64,000 nt of DNA, from positions 372,001-436,000 of the forward strand of contig NZ_CP053348.1 in the NCBI RefSeq assembly GCF_013394595.1, given 5' to 3'. The notes beneath the pieces are model-generated. The model made no database searches. It was not told the origin of the DNA and was given only the letters and a program-made list of their open reading frames with translations. How positions within the stretch are numbered: the first letter of the stretch is position 1; the number at the start of each line of letters is the position of its first letter. Below, one piece after another: positions 36,370-45,063 of this stretch. Source of the stretch: Winogradskyella forsetii. Lineage in GTDB: Bacteria; Bacteroidota; Bacteroidia; Flavobacteriales; Flavobacteriaceae. A program made the position numbers and the translations under genes.

Positions 36370-38618
36370 TTTTCATTATTTCCTGCATAAGTCAAAATGA
36401 TGGCTTTAAAATCTTCAAAAATATAAGGTTTGGTAATAATCTGATCAAAACCTGCTACTTCAGCTTTAGTGGAAATTTCGGCCGAATTTAGCGCGGTTAG
36501 TGCCAGTATAGGAATATGAGAATTAAACATTCTAATATGCTTGGTCACTTCATAACCGTCCATGTCTGGCATATTAATATCCATTAGAATCATGTCAAAA
36601 TCCTTTTGTTTCACTAGAGATATCGCTTCTCTGCCATTAGCAATGGTTTCACAACTAAACCCGTTTATTTTTTCGATGTTCTTTTGTGTAATCAGCAGAT
36701 TGATTTTGTTATCATCGACGACTAAAACGCGTACATCACGTTTCGGTAAAATTGATGCTCCTATACGTTGTTCTAAGCCTTTTGATAGTTTAAATTCTAT
36801 GTCAAAGAAAAAACAGGTGCCTTCATTTGGCGTGGATACAAAATCGATATCGGCATTATGACTTTCCAATAGGGTTTTTACAATATATAAGCCCAGACCA
36901 GAACCACTACTGTTTTTATTTAGAAACGCTTTGTTTTCAAAGGCACTAAATACTATTGAGCGATGCTCCTCTTTTATGCCAATACCAGTATCTTTAATTT
37001 CAAAACGTAATGTGACTTCATCGTTAGTTCTTTCCTGTTCAAAAACGTTTATGGAAATAGAGCCTTTTTTAGTATAACGGATGGCATTATAGGCCAAATT
37101 GATGAGTATTTGACTAAACGCCACTTTATCGATCAAGATATATTCGTTATCATCAGATGCGTCAATATGTACTTTGAGTTCTAAACCTTTGTTTTCTGCT
37201 GCAATGGCTACTGTGCTTAGAACATGACCAACAATTTTCTTGATTCTATCTGGTTTTAATCGAAGGTTTTTTTTCTCAAATTTTAGTCGGTTGGCCTGTA
37301 AAATGTTATCGATTAAAATGGACATATAATTACTTGATGATATCAGCGAGTCCAAATAAGACTGTTTTTTAGTATCGTCATTTTCTTGGTCTATAAGTGT
37401 TGCCAAACCACTAATACCATAAATTGGTGTACGAAGTTCGTGACTTAATACGGAGAAAAATTCAAGTCTATCTTTATCAATAGCCTTAAGTTTAGAGTTT
37501 GAGGCTTTTAACGCTTCATTGATATTGACAATATTCTTTCTTGCTTTAAAATAGAAGTAAAAGATGGTCAAAATTACAATCAAGGCTATACTCATCACAA
37601 CTGTACTTATTAAGAATATCTCTGAATTTCTGGCATTTTGATTTCTTACTTCATTTGATAATTTTAGTTCTTGTTCAGCATTTATAATTTTAGAAATCAG
37701 CTCACCATTTCTGTTATTTTGTTTTTCAACATTTGTAAGTGCTTTATATTTATAAGCGTCAGATTTTAAGAGATATTTAGTAGCCGAATCTAAATTTTTA
37801 ATATTGTTGGTGTAATAGATGTATTTATAATAGTTAAAAGTGGCTAATTTGCGGTAAGAGTTCACATCTGTATCCAATGATGTTTTAAGTTTTTCTTCAT
37901 TGATTAAAAATAGCAGATCATAACCATTGGCTTTGAATTTAGATAATTTTACCTTTGCTAAGGCTCTGTGGTATTGATAGGATTGGAATAAATTCTTTTT
38001 TAGATTTTCAGTACGGTAACTTTTGGAGTAATTGAGTTTTTCAAAATCTGTGGAGTTTAAAGCTTCTAGACCAATTTTACTATAGGCTAACATACTTTTG
38101 TTATCATTACTGAAGTAGTCTTTTTTTATTTTATATTCCAGATTGATGAAATAAATCTCACTATTTAGAGCTTTGGAAACCGCTTCGGCTTTAGGAAAAA
38201 TACTGTCAAATTTCTTGTAGTTCTTTTCATAAACATAAGTATATAGCAAACCAGATAATGATCGGTCTATTCCTTTTTTGTCGTTAAGGGAATCGTATAT
38301 TTTAAATGCTTTTTTGTGGTAGGATTCAGCAGTTTTGAAATTAGACAATTTTGCCAACACATTGCCTAATGCATTATAAGATTTAGCTTCCGTCGGTTTT
38401 AAGTTATATTCTTGAGAAAAGCTAATTGCTTCGTTAAGTAATAGTGTGGCTTTATACAAACTGTCGTTTTTTACCAATAAATCAAGTTTATAGGTATCAA
38501 AGGCACAATTAAAACTGCTATCAGCTTTTGTAAGTGGTTCTTGTGCGCACACAATTAAGCCATTAAATAGTAGGCAAACAAACAAAATAATAACAGTGTT
38601 CGATTTGGGAAAACACAT
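36336..38618 (-). CDS. Hybrid sensor histidine kinase/response regulator with TPR sensor
   Basis: A 760-residue protein: signal sequence to about residue 26, a periplasmic TPR-like region about 45-300 (EAKSYNALGNVLAKLSNFKT, AESYHKKAFKIYDSL), a membrane helix about 330-357 (FLISTVVMSIALIVILTIFY), then the kinase with H-box FFSVLSHELRTPIYG, N-box ILINLAYNAIRYTKKG, DTGIGIKEEH and GSGLGLYIVKTL. A C-terminal receiver domain has VLVVDDNKINLLI and the phosphorylated Asp in MILMDINMPDMDGYE, with ALTALN and KPY. It probably works by phosphorelay to a partner elsewhere; the signal is unknown. The gene stands alone on this strand. Confidence 0.93.
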   Translation of the reverse strand: MCFPKSNTVIILFVCLLFNGLIVCAQEPLTKADSSFNCAFDTYKLDLLVKNDSLYKATLLLNEAISFSQEYNLKPTEAKSYNALGNVLAKLSNFKTAESYHKKAFKIYDSLNDKKGIDRSLSGLLYTYVYEKNYKKFDSIFPKAEAVSKALNSEIYFINLEYKIKKDYFSNDNKSMLAYSKIGLEALNSTDFEKLNYSKSYRTENLKKNLFQSYQYHRALAKVKLSKFKANGYDLLFLINEEKLKTSLDTDVNSYRKLATFNYYKYIYYTNNIKNLDSATKYLLKSDAYKYKALTNVEKQNNRNGELISKIINAEQELKLSNEVRNQNARNSEIFLISTVVMSIALIVILTIFYFYFKARKNIVNINEALKASNSKLKAIDKDRLEFFSVLSHELRTPIYGISGLATLIDQENDDTKKQSYLDSLISSSNYMSILIDNILQANRLKFEKKNLRLKPDRIKKIVGHVLSTVAIAAENKGLELKVHIDASDDNEYILIDKVAFSQILINLAYNAIRYTKKGSISINVFEQERTNDEVTLRFEIKDTGIGIKEEHRSIVFSAFENKAFLNKNSSGSGLGLYIVKTLLESHNADIDFVSTPNEGTCFFFDIEFKLSKGLEQRIGASILPKRDVRVLVVDDNKINLLITQKNIEKINGFSCETIANGREAISLVKQKDFDMILMDINMPDMDGYEVTKHIRMFNSHIPILALTALNSAEISTKAEVAGFDQIITKPYIFEDFKAIILTYAGNNENYCSIIDRAAI

Positions 38619-38776
38619 GACATTATAGTATTAATGCAGTAAAACTACACCATTTCTTTAATTTAGCAACGTTTTGTCGTGTTTATTTGCGTTTGGTGGA
38701 TTTTGTTTATTTGGCTGCTTTTATTAGATAGCAGTTAATTTAAAGATTTTAAATGGGTTAGAATGAATTGTTAAAT

Positions 38777-38818
38777 TTTGAAAAAATTATATATACAATA
38801 TATATATTTGATATATAA
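38777..38818 (+). promoter_or_regulatory. Probable promoter/operator of the toxin-antitoxin pair
   Basis: TTTG at 38777-38780 and TATATTTG at 38803-38810 form a Bacteroidota-type promoter with a longer than usual 22-base spacer. The area around it is an alternating AT palindrome (TATATACAATATATATATTT), a plausible autoregulatory site for the antitoxin. Confidence 0.4.
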
Positions 38819-38829
38819 AAAATTTATTA

Positions 38830-39078
38830 ATGATGGGAAAGACAAAAAAATTGATAGAGTTAGACGATAAAGCCATCGCTATTTTAGAAAAACAAGCCAA
38901 GCTTCAAAAACGCTCGTTAAAAAATTATATTGAGTTTACGCTTGAAGATATTGCCATGCGCTACAGCGAACCATCAGAAGAATATAAAAAGATGATGGAT
39001 GATATGTTAGATAGAGTAGATAGGGGAGAAATAGAATTTATACCAGTCCAAGACTTTAGGAAAAAGTATGATTTATAA
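38830..39078 (+). CDS. Antitoxin of a ParE/RelE-type pair
   Basis: The 82-residue protein starts KTKKLIELDDKAIAILEKQA and continues LQKRSLKNYIEFTLEDIA, a short strand-helix-helix typical of ribbon-helix-helix-like antitoxins, followed by an acidic tail ending IPVQDFRKKYDL that would wrap the toxin. Its end overlaps the toxin start by 11 bases, the usual coupling of such pairs. Either of two adjacent ATG codons may be used. Confidence 0.8.
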   Translation: MMGKTKKLIELDDKAIAILEKQAKLQKRSLKNYIEFTLEDIAMRYSEPSEEYKKMMDDMLDRVDRGEIEFIPVQDFRKKYDL

Positions 39079-39337
39079 ACTGATTATTAGTCCTGAGGCT
39101 TTTCGTGAAATTGAATTAGCAGAATGTTTCTTTAAAATTAAAGGCGTCGAACAATCATTTTTAAATGACTTAAACAAACAGTTTTTGTTCTTGGAAAAAG
39201 CACCATTATCTCGCCAAATTAGGTACAGGAACATTAGAATTCATCTTTTAGAAATCTATAATTACGCTATTCATTATAAAGTTACCGAGGGACAAGTTAT
39301 GATTTTACATATTTTCAATCAATCTCAAGATTATTAA
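39068..39337 (+). CDS. ParE/RelE-superfamily toxin
   Basis: The 89-residue product shows the ParE/RelE fold pattern: YKLIISPEAFREIELAECFF, FLNDLNKQFLFLEKAPLSRQ, then strands with YRNIRIHLLEIYNYAIHYKV and VMILHIFNQSQDY. Such proteins poison gyrase (ParE) or cut mRNA on ribosomes (RelE); which applies cannot be told. The start ATG lies inside the antitoxin gene. The stop codon is followed at once by the next ATG. Confidence 0.8.
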   Translation: MIYKLIISPEAFREIELAECFFKIKGVEQSFLNDLNKQFLFLEKAPLSRQIRYRNIRIHLLEIYNYAIHYKVTEGQVMILHIFNQSQDY

Positions 39338-39871
39338 ATGAAAACATACATCGCACTTTTAAGAGGTATCAACGTTGGCGGCCATAAAAAAGTCCCAATG
39401 GCAGAGCTCAGGGAATTATTAGAGAAATCGGGATTAGAAAATGTAAAAACCTACATTCAAAGTGGCAATGTTATCTTTCAATCTTTAACTAAAGATTCAA
39501 AAACTTTAGAAAAAACGATTCAAAAATCAATTATTAATCATTTCGGATTTGAAGTGCCAGTTCTAGTCAAAACCAGAACTGAGTTAGATCTTATATTCAA
39601 ACATTGTCCGTTTCCTGAAGCGCAAAAAGTAGAAAGCTATTTTATAGTTTTGAGTCAAAAACCTAATAAAGATTTAGTGGATGACATTGCTCAAAAGGTC
39701 TATCCAAATGAAGAATTTGTAATTACAAATGAATGTGTTTATATATATTATGTGCTTGGGGCTGGCAAAGCAAAATTGGGTGTTAATTGGTTTGAAAATA
39801 GACTAAAAGTAAAAGCCACAGCTCGAAATTTTAGAACTATGGCTAAACTTTTAGAAATGACTACTTCTTAA
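39338..39871 (+). CDS. DUF1697 protein
   Basis: A 177-residue protein of the DUF1697 family: start YIALLRGINVGGHKKVPMAE, ENVKTYIQSGNVIFQS, VPVLVKTRTEL, and the C-terminal KATARNFRTMAKLLEM. Function is unknown. The ATG directly follows the toxin stop codon with no gap, so it is cotranscribed with the toxin-antitoxin pair, which is not a usual arrangement. Confidence 0.9.
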   Translation: MKTYIALLRGINVGGHKKVPMAELRELLEKSGLENVKTYIQSGNVIFQSLTKDSKTLEKTIQKSIINHFGFEVPVLVKTRTELDLIFKHCPFPEAQKVESYFIVLSQKPNKDLVDDIAQKVYPNEEFVITNECVYIYYVLGAGKAKLGVNWFENRLKVKATARNFRTMAKLLEMTTS

Positions 39872-39959
39872 TTATTTTAAATTTGGTTTGATTTCCATCA
39901 GAACTATTCACATTTATAAAATATACTTCCGGACTACCATCGATATTTAAATCGAGGTA
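39861..39959 (-). pseudogene. Possible 3' remnant of a decayed secreted-protein gene
   Basis: On the minus strand a frame reads YLDLNIDGSPEVYFINVNSS and ends KFKIIKK with a TAG stop at 39861-39863, overlapping the DUF1697 3' end. A stop codon lies directly upstream at 39960-39962. The wording resembles the ends of flavobacterial repeat proteins. It looks like a truncated gene end next to the lipoprotein at 40007. Confidence 0.3.
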
Positions 39960-40006
39960 TTAGAATTTAGGAAACGTTCATCAGAAATATCCGAGAATAG
40001 TGGAAA

Positions 40007-40726
40007 TTAGTTACTGCCAAAAGTTATGATTACTTGCGCTTCTCCAGATCTTGAAGTGACATAATCTATAGTTTCGCCATAAGATGGATTAATTGTGTTA
40101 ATAGAAGCTGAACCTAAATAAACTCCATATTCAGTCATGTTATCAATTAGATATACTGGATCACTTTGGGTTTCATTAGTCCAAGTGTAAGTTCCTCCAG
40201 ACGTTGTATATATAGATCCATCATAATTAACTATTGAAAACGTTATTATCTCGAGTTGATAAGATATAGCATTCTCGTAAATTGGAACTTGAAAACCTAC
40301 TGAATGAACTTCACGAGTACCTTCTCCCTCTGGAAAACTATCATGAAGCCAATTAGAGGCATTTATGGTCAGTATTATGGTCTCTGGTTCTGTCGCAAAA
40401 AAGAAATCGTCTTGTGATGTCCCACCTCTACCATCGTCAGCAATAATATAACCATCATAACTGGTTTCTGGTTCTAAACCTGTAAAGTTATAAGATAATG
40501 CAGTTCCTCCTGTTGAGATCAGCTGATCTTCTAAATAAATTGAATAGGTAATAGGGTCATCGTCAATATCAATGGCTTCTGTCCATTCTATATTGGCACC
40601 GTCCATACGTGTTTCTAAGATGGTTACAGAAAATGGACCTGGATCAAGGTTATCTGGGTCGTTTTCTTCAGATGAGCAATTAAATACTAAAAATAGTATA
40701 GCGAATACATAACTGAATTTTTTCAT
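40007..40726 (-). CDS. Lipoprotein with fibronectin type III-like domain
   Basis: A 239-residue lipoprotein (lipobox VFNC, Cys17) with acidic residues straight after the cysteine (SSEENDPD), suggesting surface export. Residues about 30-112 resemble a fibronectin type III domain (ANIEWTEAIDIDDDPITYSI, YNFTGLEPETSYDGYIIADD). The C-terminal part (HSVGFQVPIYENAISYQLEI) is not recognised. No catalytic motif is visible; a binding or adhesion role is only a guess. Confidence 0.75.
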   Translation of the reverse strand: MKKFSYVFAILFLVFNCSSEENDPDNLDPGPFSVTILETRMDGANIEWTEAIDIDDDPITYSIYLEDQLISTGGTALSYNFTGLEPETSYDGYIIADDGRGGTSQDDFFFATEPETIILTINASNWLHDSFPEGEGTREVHSVGFQVPIYENAISYQLEIITFSIVNYDGSIYTTSGGTYTWTNETQSDPVYLIDNMTEYGVYLGSASINTINPSYGETIDYVTSRSGEAQVIITFGSN

Positions 40727-40850
40727 AATGTTTTGGTTTAAATAGATTGTTTGTTTAGGTATCGAAAAGTTTAAAGAATGTCATCCTAGTTTTTTCATTT
40801 TTTACCAAATGAGAAAATCATAATACTGTTTTTAAACATTATAAAACCAT

Positions 40851-40858
40851 TATCTTTG
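40851..40858 (+). promoter_or_regulatory. Probable -7 box of the mevalonate genes
   Basis: TATCTTTG is a perfect TAnnTTTG element 17 bases before the decarboxylase start codon. No clear TTTG -33 box is found at the right distance. Confidence 0.5.
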
Positions 40859-40875
40859 TCAGATATTTACATGTA

Positions 40876-41958
40876 ATGACAGATCAAGATTTTATTCTCA
40901 AATCCTACAATACCAATATTGAAAACGGTACCGTAAAATGGGAATCACCAAGTAATATTGCTTTGGTAAAATATTGGGGAAAAAAGGCACATCAAATTCC
41001 AGAAAATCCTTCGATAAGTTTTACGCTTTCCGATTGTAAAACCATAACGGAAATCTCATTTGCTAAAAGAGACCTTTCGACTAGTTTTAGTTTCGAAGTA
41101 TATTTTGAAGGAAAGAAGAACGAAGCTTTCAAGCCAAAAATTCAAACCTTTTTTGAACGCATCGAAACCTATATGCCATTTTTGAGGGATTACCATTTCA
41201 AAATTGAAACCTCAAACACATTTCCTCATAGTTCAGGAATTGCCTCTTCAGCATCTGGCATGAGCGCCATAGCACTTTGCTTAATGAGTATTGAGCGGTC
41301 GCTGAGCGAAGTCGAAGTGACAGATAAGTCATTTAACCAAAAAGCCTCATTTCTAGCGCGTTTAGGTTCAGGAAGTGCGTGCAGAAGTATAGAGGGCGAA
41401 CTCGTGGTTTGGGGAAAAAATGAAAGTATTCCTGAGAGTTCAGACTTATATGGTGTAAAATTTGAAGGCGATGTGCATTCAAATTTCAACAATTTCCAAG
41501 ACACTATTTTATTGGTCGATAAAGGCGAAAAGCAAGTCAGCAGTACTGTTGGCCATCAATTAATGTATGGTCATCCTTTTGCTCAAGAGCGATTTAAGCA
41601 AGCACATGAAAATTTGGCGCAGCTGAAAACAATTCTAGCATCTGGCAATTTAGACGAATTCATAAAAATTGTGGAAAGTGAAGCCTTAACGTTACATGCC
41701 ATGATGATGACGAGCATGCCTTACTTCATTTTAATGAAACCTAATACTCTGGAAATCATCAATAAAATTTGGTCCTATAGAGAAAAAACCAATTCTAAAG
41801 TCTGTTTTACACTTGATGCAGGAGCAAATGTCCATGTGTTATATCCGCAAAAAGAAAAGGAATCGGTTCTCGAATTTATTAAGAATGAATTGATTAGGTA
41901 TTGTCAAAATGAGCACTATATTTGCGACCATATCGGACTTGGTGCAAACCAAATTTAA
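40876..41958 (+). CDS. mvaD: Diphosphomevalonate decarboxylase
   Basis: The 360-residue GHMP-family enzyme makes isopentenyl diphosphate from mevalonate diphosphate with ATP. Visible are SPSNIALVKYWGKK and NPSISFTLSD at the N-terminus, the ATP loop FPHSSGIASSASGMSAIAL, GSGSACRSIEG, and FTLDAGANVHVLYP. A dispersed repeat (41302-41320) is included in frame and encodes SLSEVEV in the helix after the ATP loop. The kinase-like gene 40 bases downstream and the prenyltransferase after it complete an isoprenoid group. Confidence 0.95.
   Translation: MTDQDFILKSYNTNIENGTVKWESPSNIALVKYWGKKAHQIPENPSISFTLSDCKTITEISFAKRDLSTSFSFEVYFEGKKNEAFKPKIQTFFERIETYMPFLRDYHFKIETSNTFPHSSGIASSASGMSAIALCLMSIERSLSEVEVTDKSFNQKASFLARLGSGSACRSIEGELVVWGKNESIPESSDLYGVKFEGDVHSNFNNFQDTILLVDKGEKQVSSTVGHQLMYGHPFAQERFKQAHENLAQLKTILASGNLDEFIKIVESEALTLHAMMMTSMPYFILMKPNTLEIINKIWSYREKTNSKVCFTLDAGANVHVLYPQKEKESVLEFIKNELIRYCQNEHYICDHIGLGANQI
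41302..41320. repeat. Dispersed repeat CTGAGCGAAGTCGAAGTGA inside mvaD
   Basis: These 19 bases match 56586-56604 at 18 of 19 positions. Both copies lie inside genes and stay in frame. A degenerate relative is at 50793-50810. Confidence 0.8.
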
Positions 41959-41998
41959 TTATTATACGTATATTTGTTAAAGCAATTGCACATTATAC

Positions 41999-42928
41999 AT
42001 GAAGGGACCATTATTTTATTCAAAGATTCTTTTATTCGGAGAATACGGAATCATCAAAGATTCTAAAGGCTTATCTATTCCATATAATTTTTACAACGGC
42101 GCTTTAAAAGTGGATGAAAATCCTAATAAATTGGCTCAAGATTCTAATGCCAGTTTAAAACGTTTTGTAACGTATTTAAAAGGTTTGGATAAAGAATTGG
42201 TAACTTTTGATATTGACAGCTTACAACAAGATGTGGATACCGGAATGTATTTCGATTCTTCAATTCCACAAGGCTATGGTGTAGGAAGTAGTGGTGCTTT
42301 AGTTGCTGCGATTTACGATAAATATGCCACCGATAAAATTACCGTTTTAGAAAATCTGACTCGTGAGAAACTCTTGAAGTTAAAAACAGTTTTCTCTGAA
42401 ATGGAATCGTTTTTTCATGGAAAATCTTCAGGCTTAGACCCATTGAACAGTTATTTAAGCCTTCCTATTCTAATCAACTCTAAAGACAATATTGAAGCTA
42501 CAGGAATTCCTTCTCAACAAACAGAAGGAAAAGGAGCAGTTTTCCTGTTGGATAGTGGAATTGTTGGGGAAACGGCACCAATGGTTAGTATTTTTATGGA
42601 AAGTATGAAAAATGAAGGGTTTCGTAGCATGCTTAAAGATCAATTTATAAAACACACCGATGCTTGTGTAGATGATTTCTTAAAAGGCGATATAAAATCC
42701 TTATTCAAAAACACTAAGCAACTCTCAAAAGTGGTGCTTAATAATTTTAAGCCAATGATTCCTGCCCAGTTTCACGAACTTTGGAAAAAAGGCATTGACA
42801 CAAACGATTACTACTTAAAACTTTGTGGCTCTGGCGGTGGAGGCTATATTTTAGGCTTTACCGAAAATATCGAAAAAGCTAAAGAAGCATTAAAAGGACA
42901 GAAATTGGAAGTTGTATATAGCTTCTAA
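41999..42928 (+). CDS. GHMP kinase, mevalonate kinase-like
   Basis: The 309-residue kinase opens FYSKILLFGEYGIIKDSKGL, has the ATP-binding loop SIPQGYGVGSSGALVAAIYD, ESFFHGKSSGLDPLNSYLSL with the catalytic Asp region, and the third GHMP motif LKLCGSGGGGYILGF. Placement directly after mvaD makes mevalonate or phosphomevalonate the likely substrate; motifs alone do not choose between them. A terminator follows the stop codon. Confidence 0.9.
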   Translation: MKGPLFYSKILLFGEYGIIKDSKGLSIPYNFYNGALKVDENPNKLAQDSNASLKRFVTYLKGLDKELVTFDIDSLQQDVDTGMYFDSSIPQGYGVGSSGALVAAIYDKYATDKITVLENLTREKLLKLKTVFSEMESFFHGKSSGLDPLNSYLSLPILINSKDNIEATGIPSQQTEGKGAVFLLDSGIVGETAPMVSIFMESMKNEGFRSMLKDQFIKHTDACVDDFLKGDIKSLFKNTKQLSKVVLNNFKPMIPAQFHELWKKGIDTNDYYLKLCGSGGGGYILGFTENIEKAKEALKGQKLEVVYSF

Positions 42929-42949
42929 TACGAATGATATAATATACAG

Positions 42950-42984
42950 ACCTCACAGGTTTTTATAACTTGTGAGGTTTTTTT
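42950..42984 (+). terminator. Rho-independent terminator after the GHMP kinase gene
   Basis: ACCTCACAGGT (42950-42960) and ACTTGTGAGGT (42968-42978) pair over 11 positions with one G-T pair, loop of 7, followed by seven T. The stem also belongs to the dispersed AACCT-type palindromes, so a mobile repeat seems to have been used as terminator. The prenyltransferase starts only 11 bases later. Confidence 0.75.
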
Positions 42985-42994
42985 AATTAAAGCC

Positions 42995-43897
42995 ATGTTA
43001 ACAAGACGGCAGAAACACATTCTTCTAAAATTTTTCAGCCTGTTCTCGGTCGTTCGAGGTTATAATATTCTTGTTATCGTTATTGCCCAATACTTAGCTT
43101 CCGTTTACATTTTTGGTCATGATAAACCGGTAAAAGCTGTACTGTTAGATGTCAACCTCTTAATGTTGGTATTAGCGTCTTCAGCGACGATAGCAGGCGG
43201 TTATATTATCAATAATTTCTACGATTCTGAAAAAGATCTTATTAACAAACCAAGAAAAACGATGTTAGATCGTCTGGTAAGTCAGAATACCAAATTGTCG
43301 TTTTATTTTGTACTTAATGTCGTAGCCGTAGTTTTCGCTAGTTATGTATCTTTTAAAGCGGTAATCTTTTTCGCCATTTATATTTTCGCCATTTGGTTCT
43401 ATTCGCATCGTTTAAAGAAACAACCGATGGTTGGTAATATAGTGTCTGCCATATTAACGGTAACGCCATTTTTTGTCATTTTTATCTATTATCAGAATTT
43501 TGAAAAAGTCGTTTTTGCCCATGGAATATTTTTGTTTCTATTGATTTCCATGCGCGAACTCACAAAGGATTTAGAGAACATAAAAGGCGATTTGGCCTTA
43601 AATTACAGAACGGTTCCTGTAGTATATGGCGAAAAAGTATCAAAAACGATGCTAACCGTTGTTGGTGTTTTAACCATGGTTTCGGCCGTGTTACTTATTT
43701 CATTTTTCAAGATTGGACACATGTATTATTACTTCTATCTTAGCATAGGCTTATTGTTTCTCTATCTCATTTTACTGTTAAAATCAAATAAGAAAACCCA
43801 TTATTTGATTCTTCATAATATCTTAAAGTTTATCATTGTCGCTGGTGTTTTGTCCATACTATTGATTGATGTTTCTATTGTTTTGAATAGGATATAG
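42995..43897 (+). CDS. UbiA-family prenyltransferase, geranylgeranylglycerol-phosphate type
   Basis: A 300-residue membrane protein with about eight hydrophobic segments. The first Asp-rich motif is NNFYDSEKDLINKPRKT, a variant of NDxxDxxxD, and the second is RELTKDLENIKGDLALNYRT. Sequence order fits UbiA enzymes that join isoprenoid diphosphates to an acceptor; flavobacterial members next to mevalonate genes are often annotated as geranylgeranylglycerol-phosphate transferases. The acceptor is not shown by the sequence. Confidence 0.88.
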   Translation: MLTRRQKHILLKFFSLFSVVRGYNILVIVIAQYLASVYIFGHDKPVKAVLLDVNLLMLVLASSATIAGGYIINNFYDSEKDLINKPRKTMLDRLVSQNTKLSFYFVLNVVAVVFASYVSFKAVIFFAIYIFAIWFYSHRLKKQPMVGNIVSAILTVTPFFVIFIYYQNFEKVVFAHGIFLFLLISMRELTKDLENIKGDLALNYRTVPVVYGEKVSKTMLTVVGVLTMVSAVLLISFFKIGHMYYYFYLSIGLLFLYLILLLKSNKKTHYLILHNILKFIIVAGVLSILLIDVSIVLNRI

Positions 43898-43972
43898 ATA
43901 AACGTTTTATGTTTTCGAGTTGTTTCACTCAAACAAGTTAAGGAATTACGTAGATGCTATTATCTAATATTA

Positions 43973-43980
43973 TACCTTTG
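43973..43980 (+). promoter_or_regulatory. Probable -7 box before the pseudouridine synthase gene
   Basis: TACCTTTG matches TAnnTTTG. Transcription would start near 43987, leaving a 70-base leader that ends in the hairpin at 44039-44054. Confidence 0.5.
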
Positions 43981-44038
43981 CATCTTATATCATTAGGGTT
44001 TAACACGATGATAGAATTTATAGTAATAATTAATAAAA

Positions 44039-44056
44039 TTCCCGATCTCACGGGAA
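44039..44056 (+). promoter_or_regulatory. Hairpin directly before the start codon of the pseudouridine synthase gene
   Basis: TTCCCG, loop ATCTCA, CGGGAA forms a 6-bp GC-rich stem ending on the base before the ATG at 44057. It would hide the ribosome site, or favour the second ATG at 44063. Confidence 0.45.
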
Positions 44057-44905
44057 ATGTATATGAGCAGACATCAAGATAGCAAAGGAAAAGGGAAAAC
44101 TTCAGGAAGAGGAAATGCTAATAGCAAAACCAAAAGTTATGCTAGAGGAAACGCTCCTTTTAAAAAGAAAAAGCAACCAGCAAAGCAAACCTCAAATCCA
44201 GATGAGATGCGTTTAAATAAATACATTGCCAATTCTGGTGTGTGTTCGCGTCGCGAAGCGGATGAGAATATCGCTATTGGCTTGGTATCCGTAAACGGTA
44301 AGATCATTACCGAAATGGGCTACAAAGTAAAACGAAGCGACGAAGTGAAGTTCGATGGGCAACGCATTACTCCAGAACCAAACGTATATGTGTTATTGAA
44401 CAAGCCTAAAGGCTTTGCGACCACAACAGCCGAAGGAAAAGGCAGAACCGTTATGGATTTGGTGGCCAATGCGACCAATGCCAGCATAAAGCCAATAGGC
44501 CGTTTAGGGCGCAACTCCTTAGGCTTGTTGTTGTTTACCAATGACGATAAAGTGGTACAGAAATTTACCAATTCCAAAAAAGGCGTTGAGCGTTTATTCC
44601 AGGTAGAGTTGGATAAAAACCTAAAATTTGAAGACCTTAAAAAGATTCAAGAAGGTTTTAAGGTCGAAGGTAAATTAATCACGGTCGAAGAAATTAGTTA
44701 TATACAAGGTGAATCAAAAAACCAAGTTGGCATTAAAATCAAAAACACAGGGAACACCATTCTACGGACCATCTTTGATGAACTTAATTACGATTTGGTA
44801 AAAATCGATTGTGTTGCCATTGGCCATTTAACCAAAAAGGATATTCCTCGTGGCCATTGGAAACATTTAACAGAGCAGGAAGTGAGTACTTTAAAAATGC
44901 TTTAG
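44057..44905 (+). CDS. RluB/RsuA-family pseudouridine synthase with catalytic Asp replaced by Gly
   Basis: A 282-residue protein: a Lys/Gly/Asn-rich N-terminal tail (1-50), an S4 RNA-binding domain (MRLNKYIANSGVCSRREADE), then the synthase domain (VYVLLNKPKGFATTTAEGKG; KPIGRLGRNSLGLLLFTNDD; CVAIGHLTKKDIPRGHWKHL). The family motif is GRLDxxTxGLLLxTND, where Asp forms the RNA adduct; here codon 151 (44507-44509, GGG) gives Gly. The rest of the motif is intact, so catalysis is doubtful and an RNA-binding role is possible. The start may be the ATG at 44063 (MSRHQD). Confidence 0.88.
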   Translation: MYMSRHQDSKGKGKTSGRGNANSKTKSYARGNAPFKKKKQPAKQTSNPDEMRLNKYIANSGVCSRREADENIAIGLVSVNGKIITEMGYKVKRSDEVKFDGQRITPEPNVYVLLNKPKGFATTTAEGKGRTVMDLVANATNASIKPIGRLGRNSLGLLLFTNDDKVVQKFTNSKKGVERLFQVELDKNLKFEDLKKIQEGFKVEGKLITVEEISYIQGESKNQVGIKIKNTGNTILRTIFDELNYDLVKIDCVAIGHLTKKDIPRGHWKHLTEQEVSTLKML

Positions 44906-45063
44906 TGATAGGGTTTATGCTTTAACATAGTCGCTGCTGTGCCTAATTATCTCAAACTTTATAGCCTCATCTTAATTTCTATTTGTTTTATTCGGATGTT
45001 GGCAGTAGTAGTTAATGTTCGATGTAAATTTATTCAAGTTTTTAAACATTAATTTTATAATCA

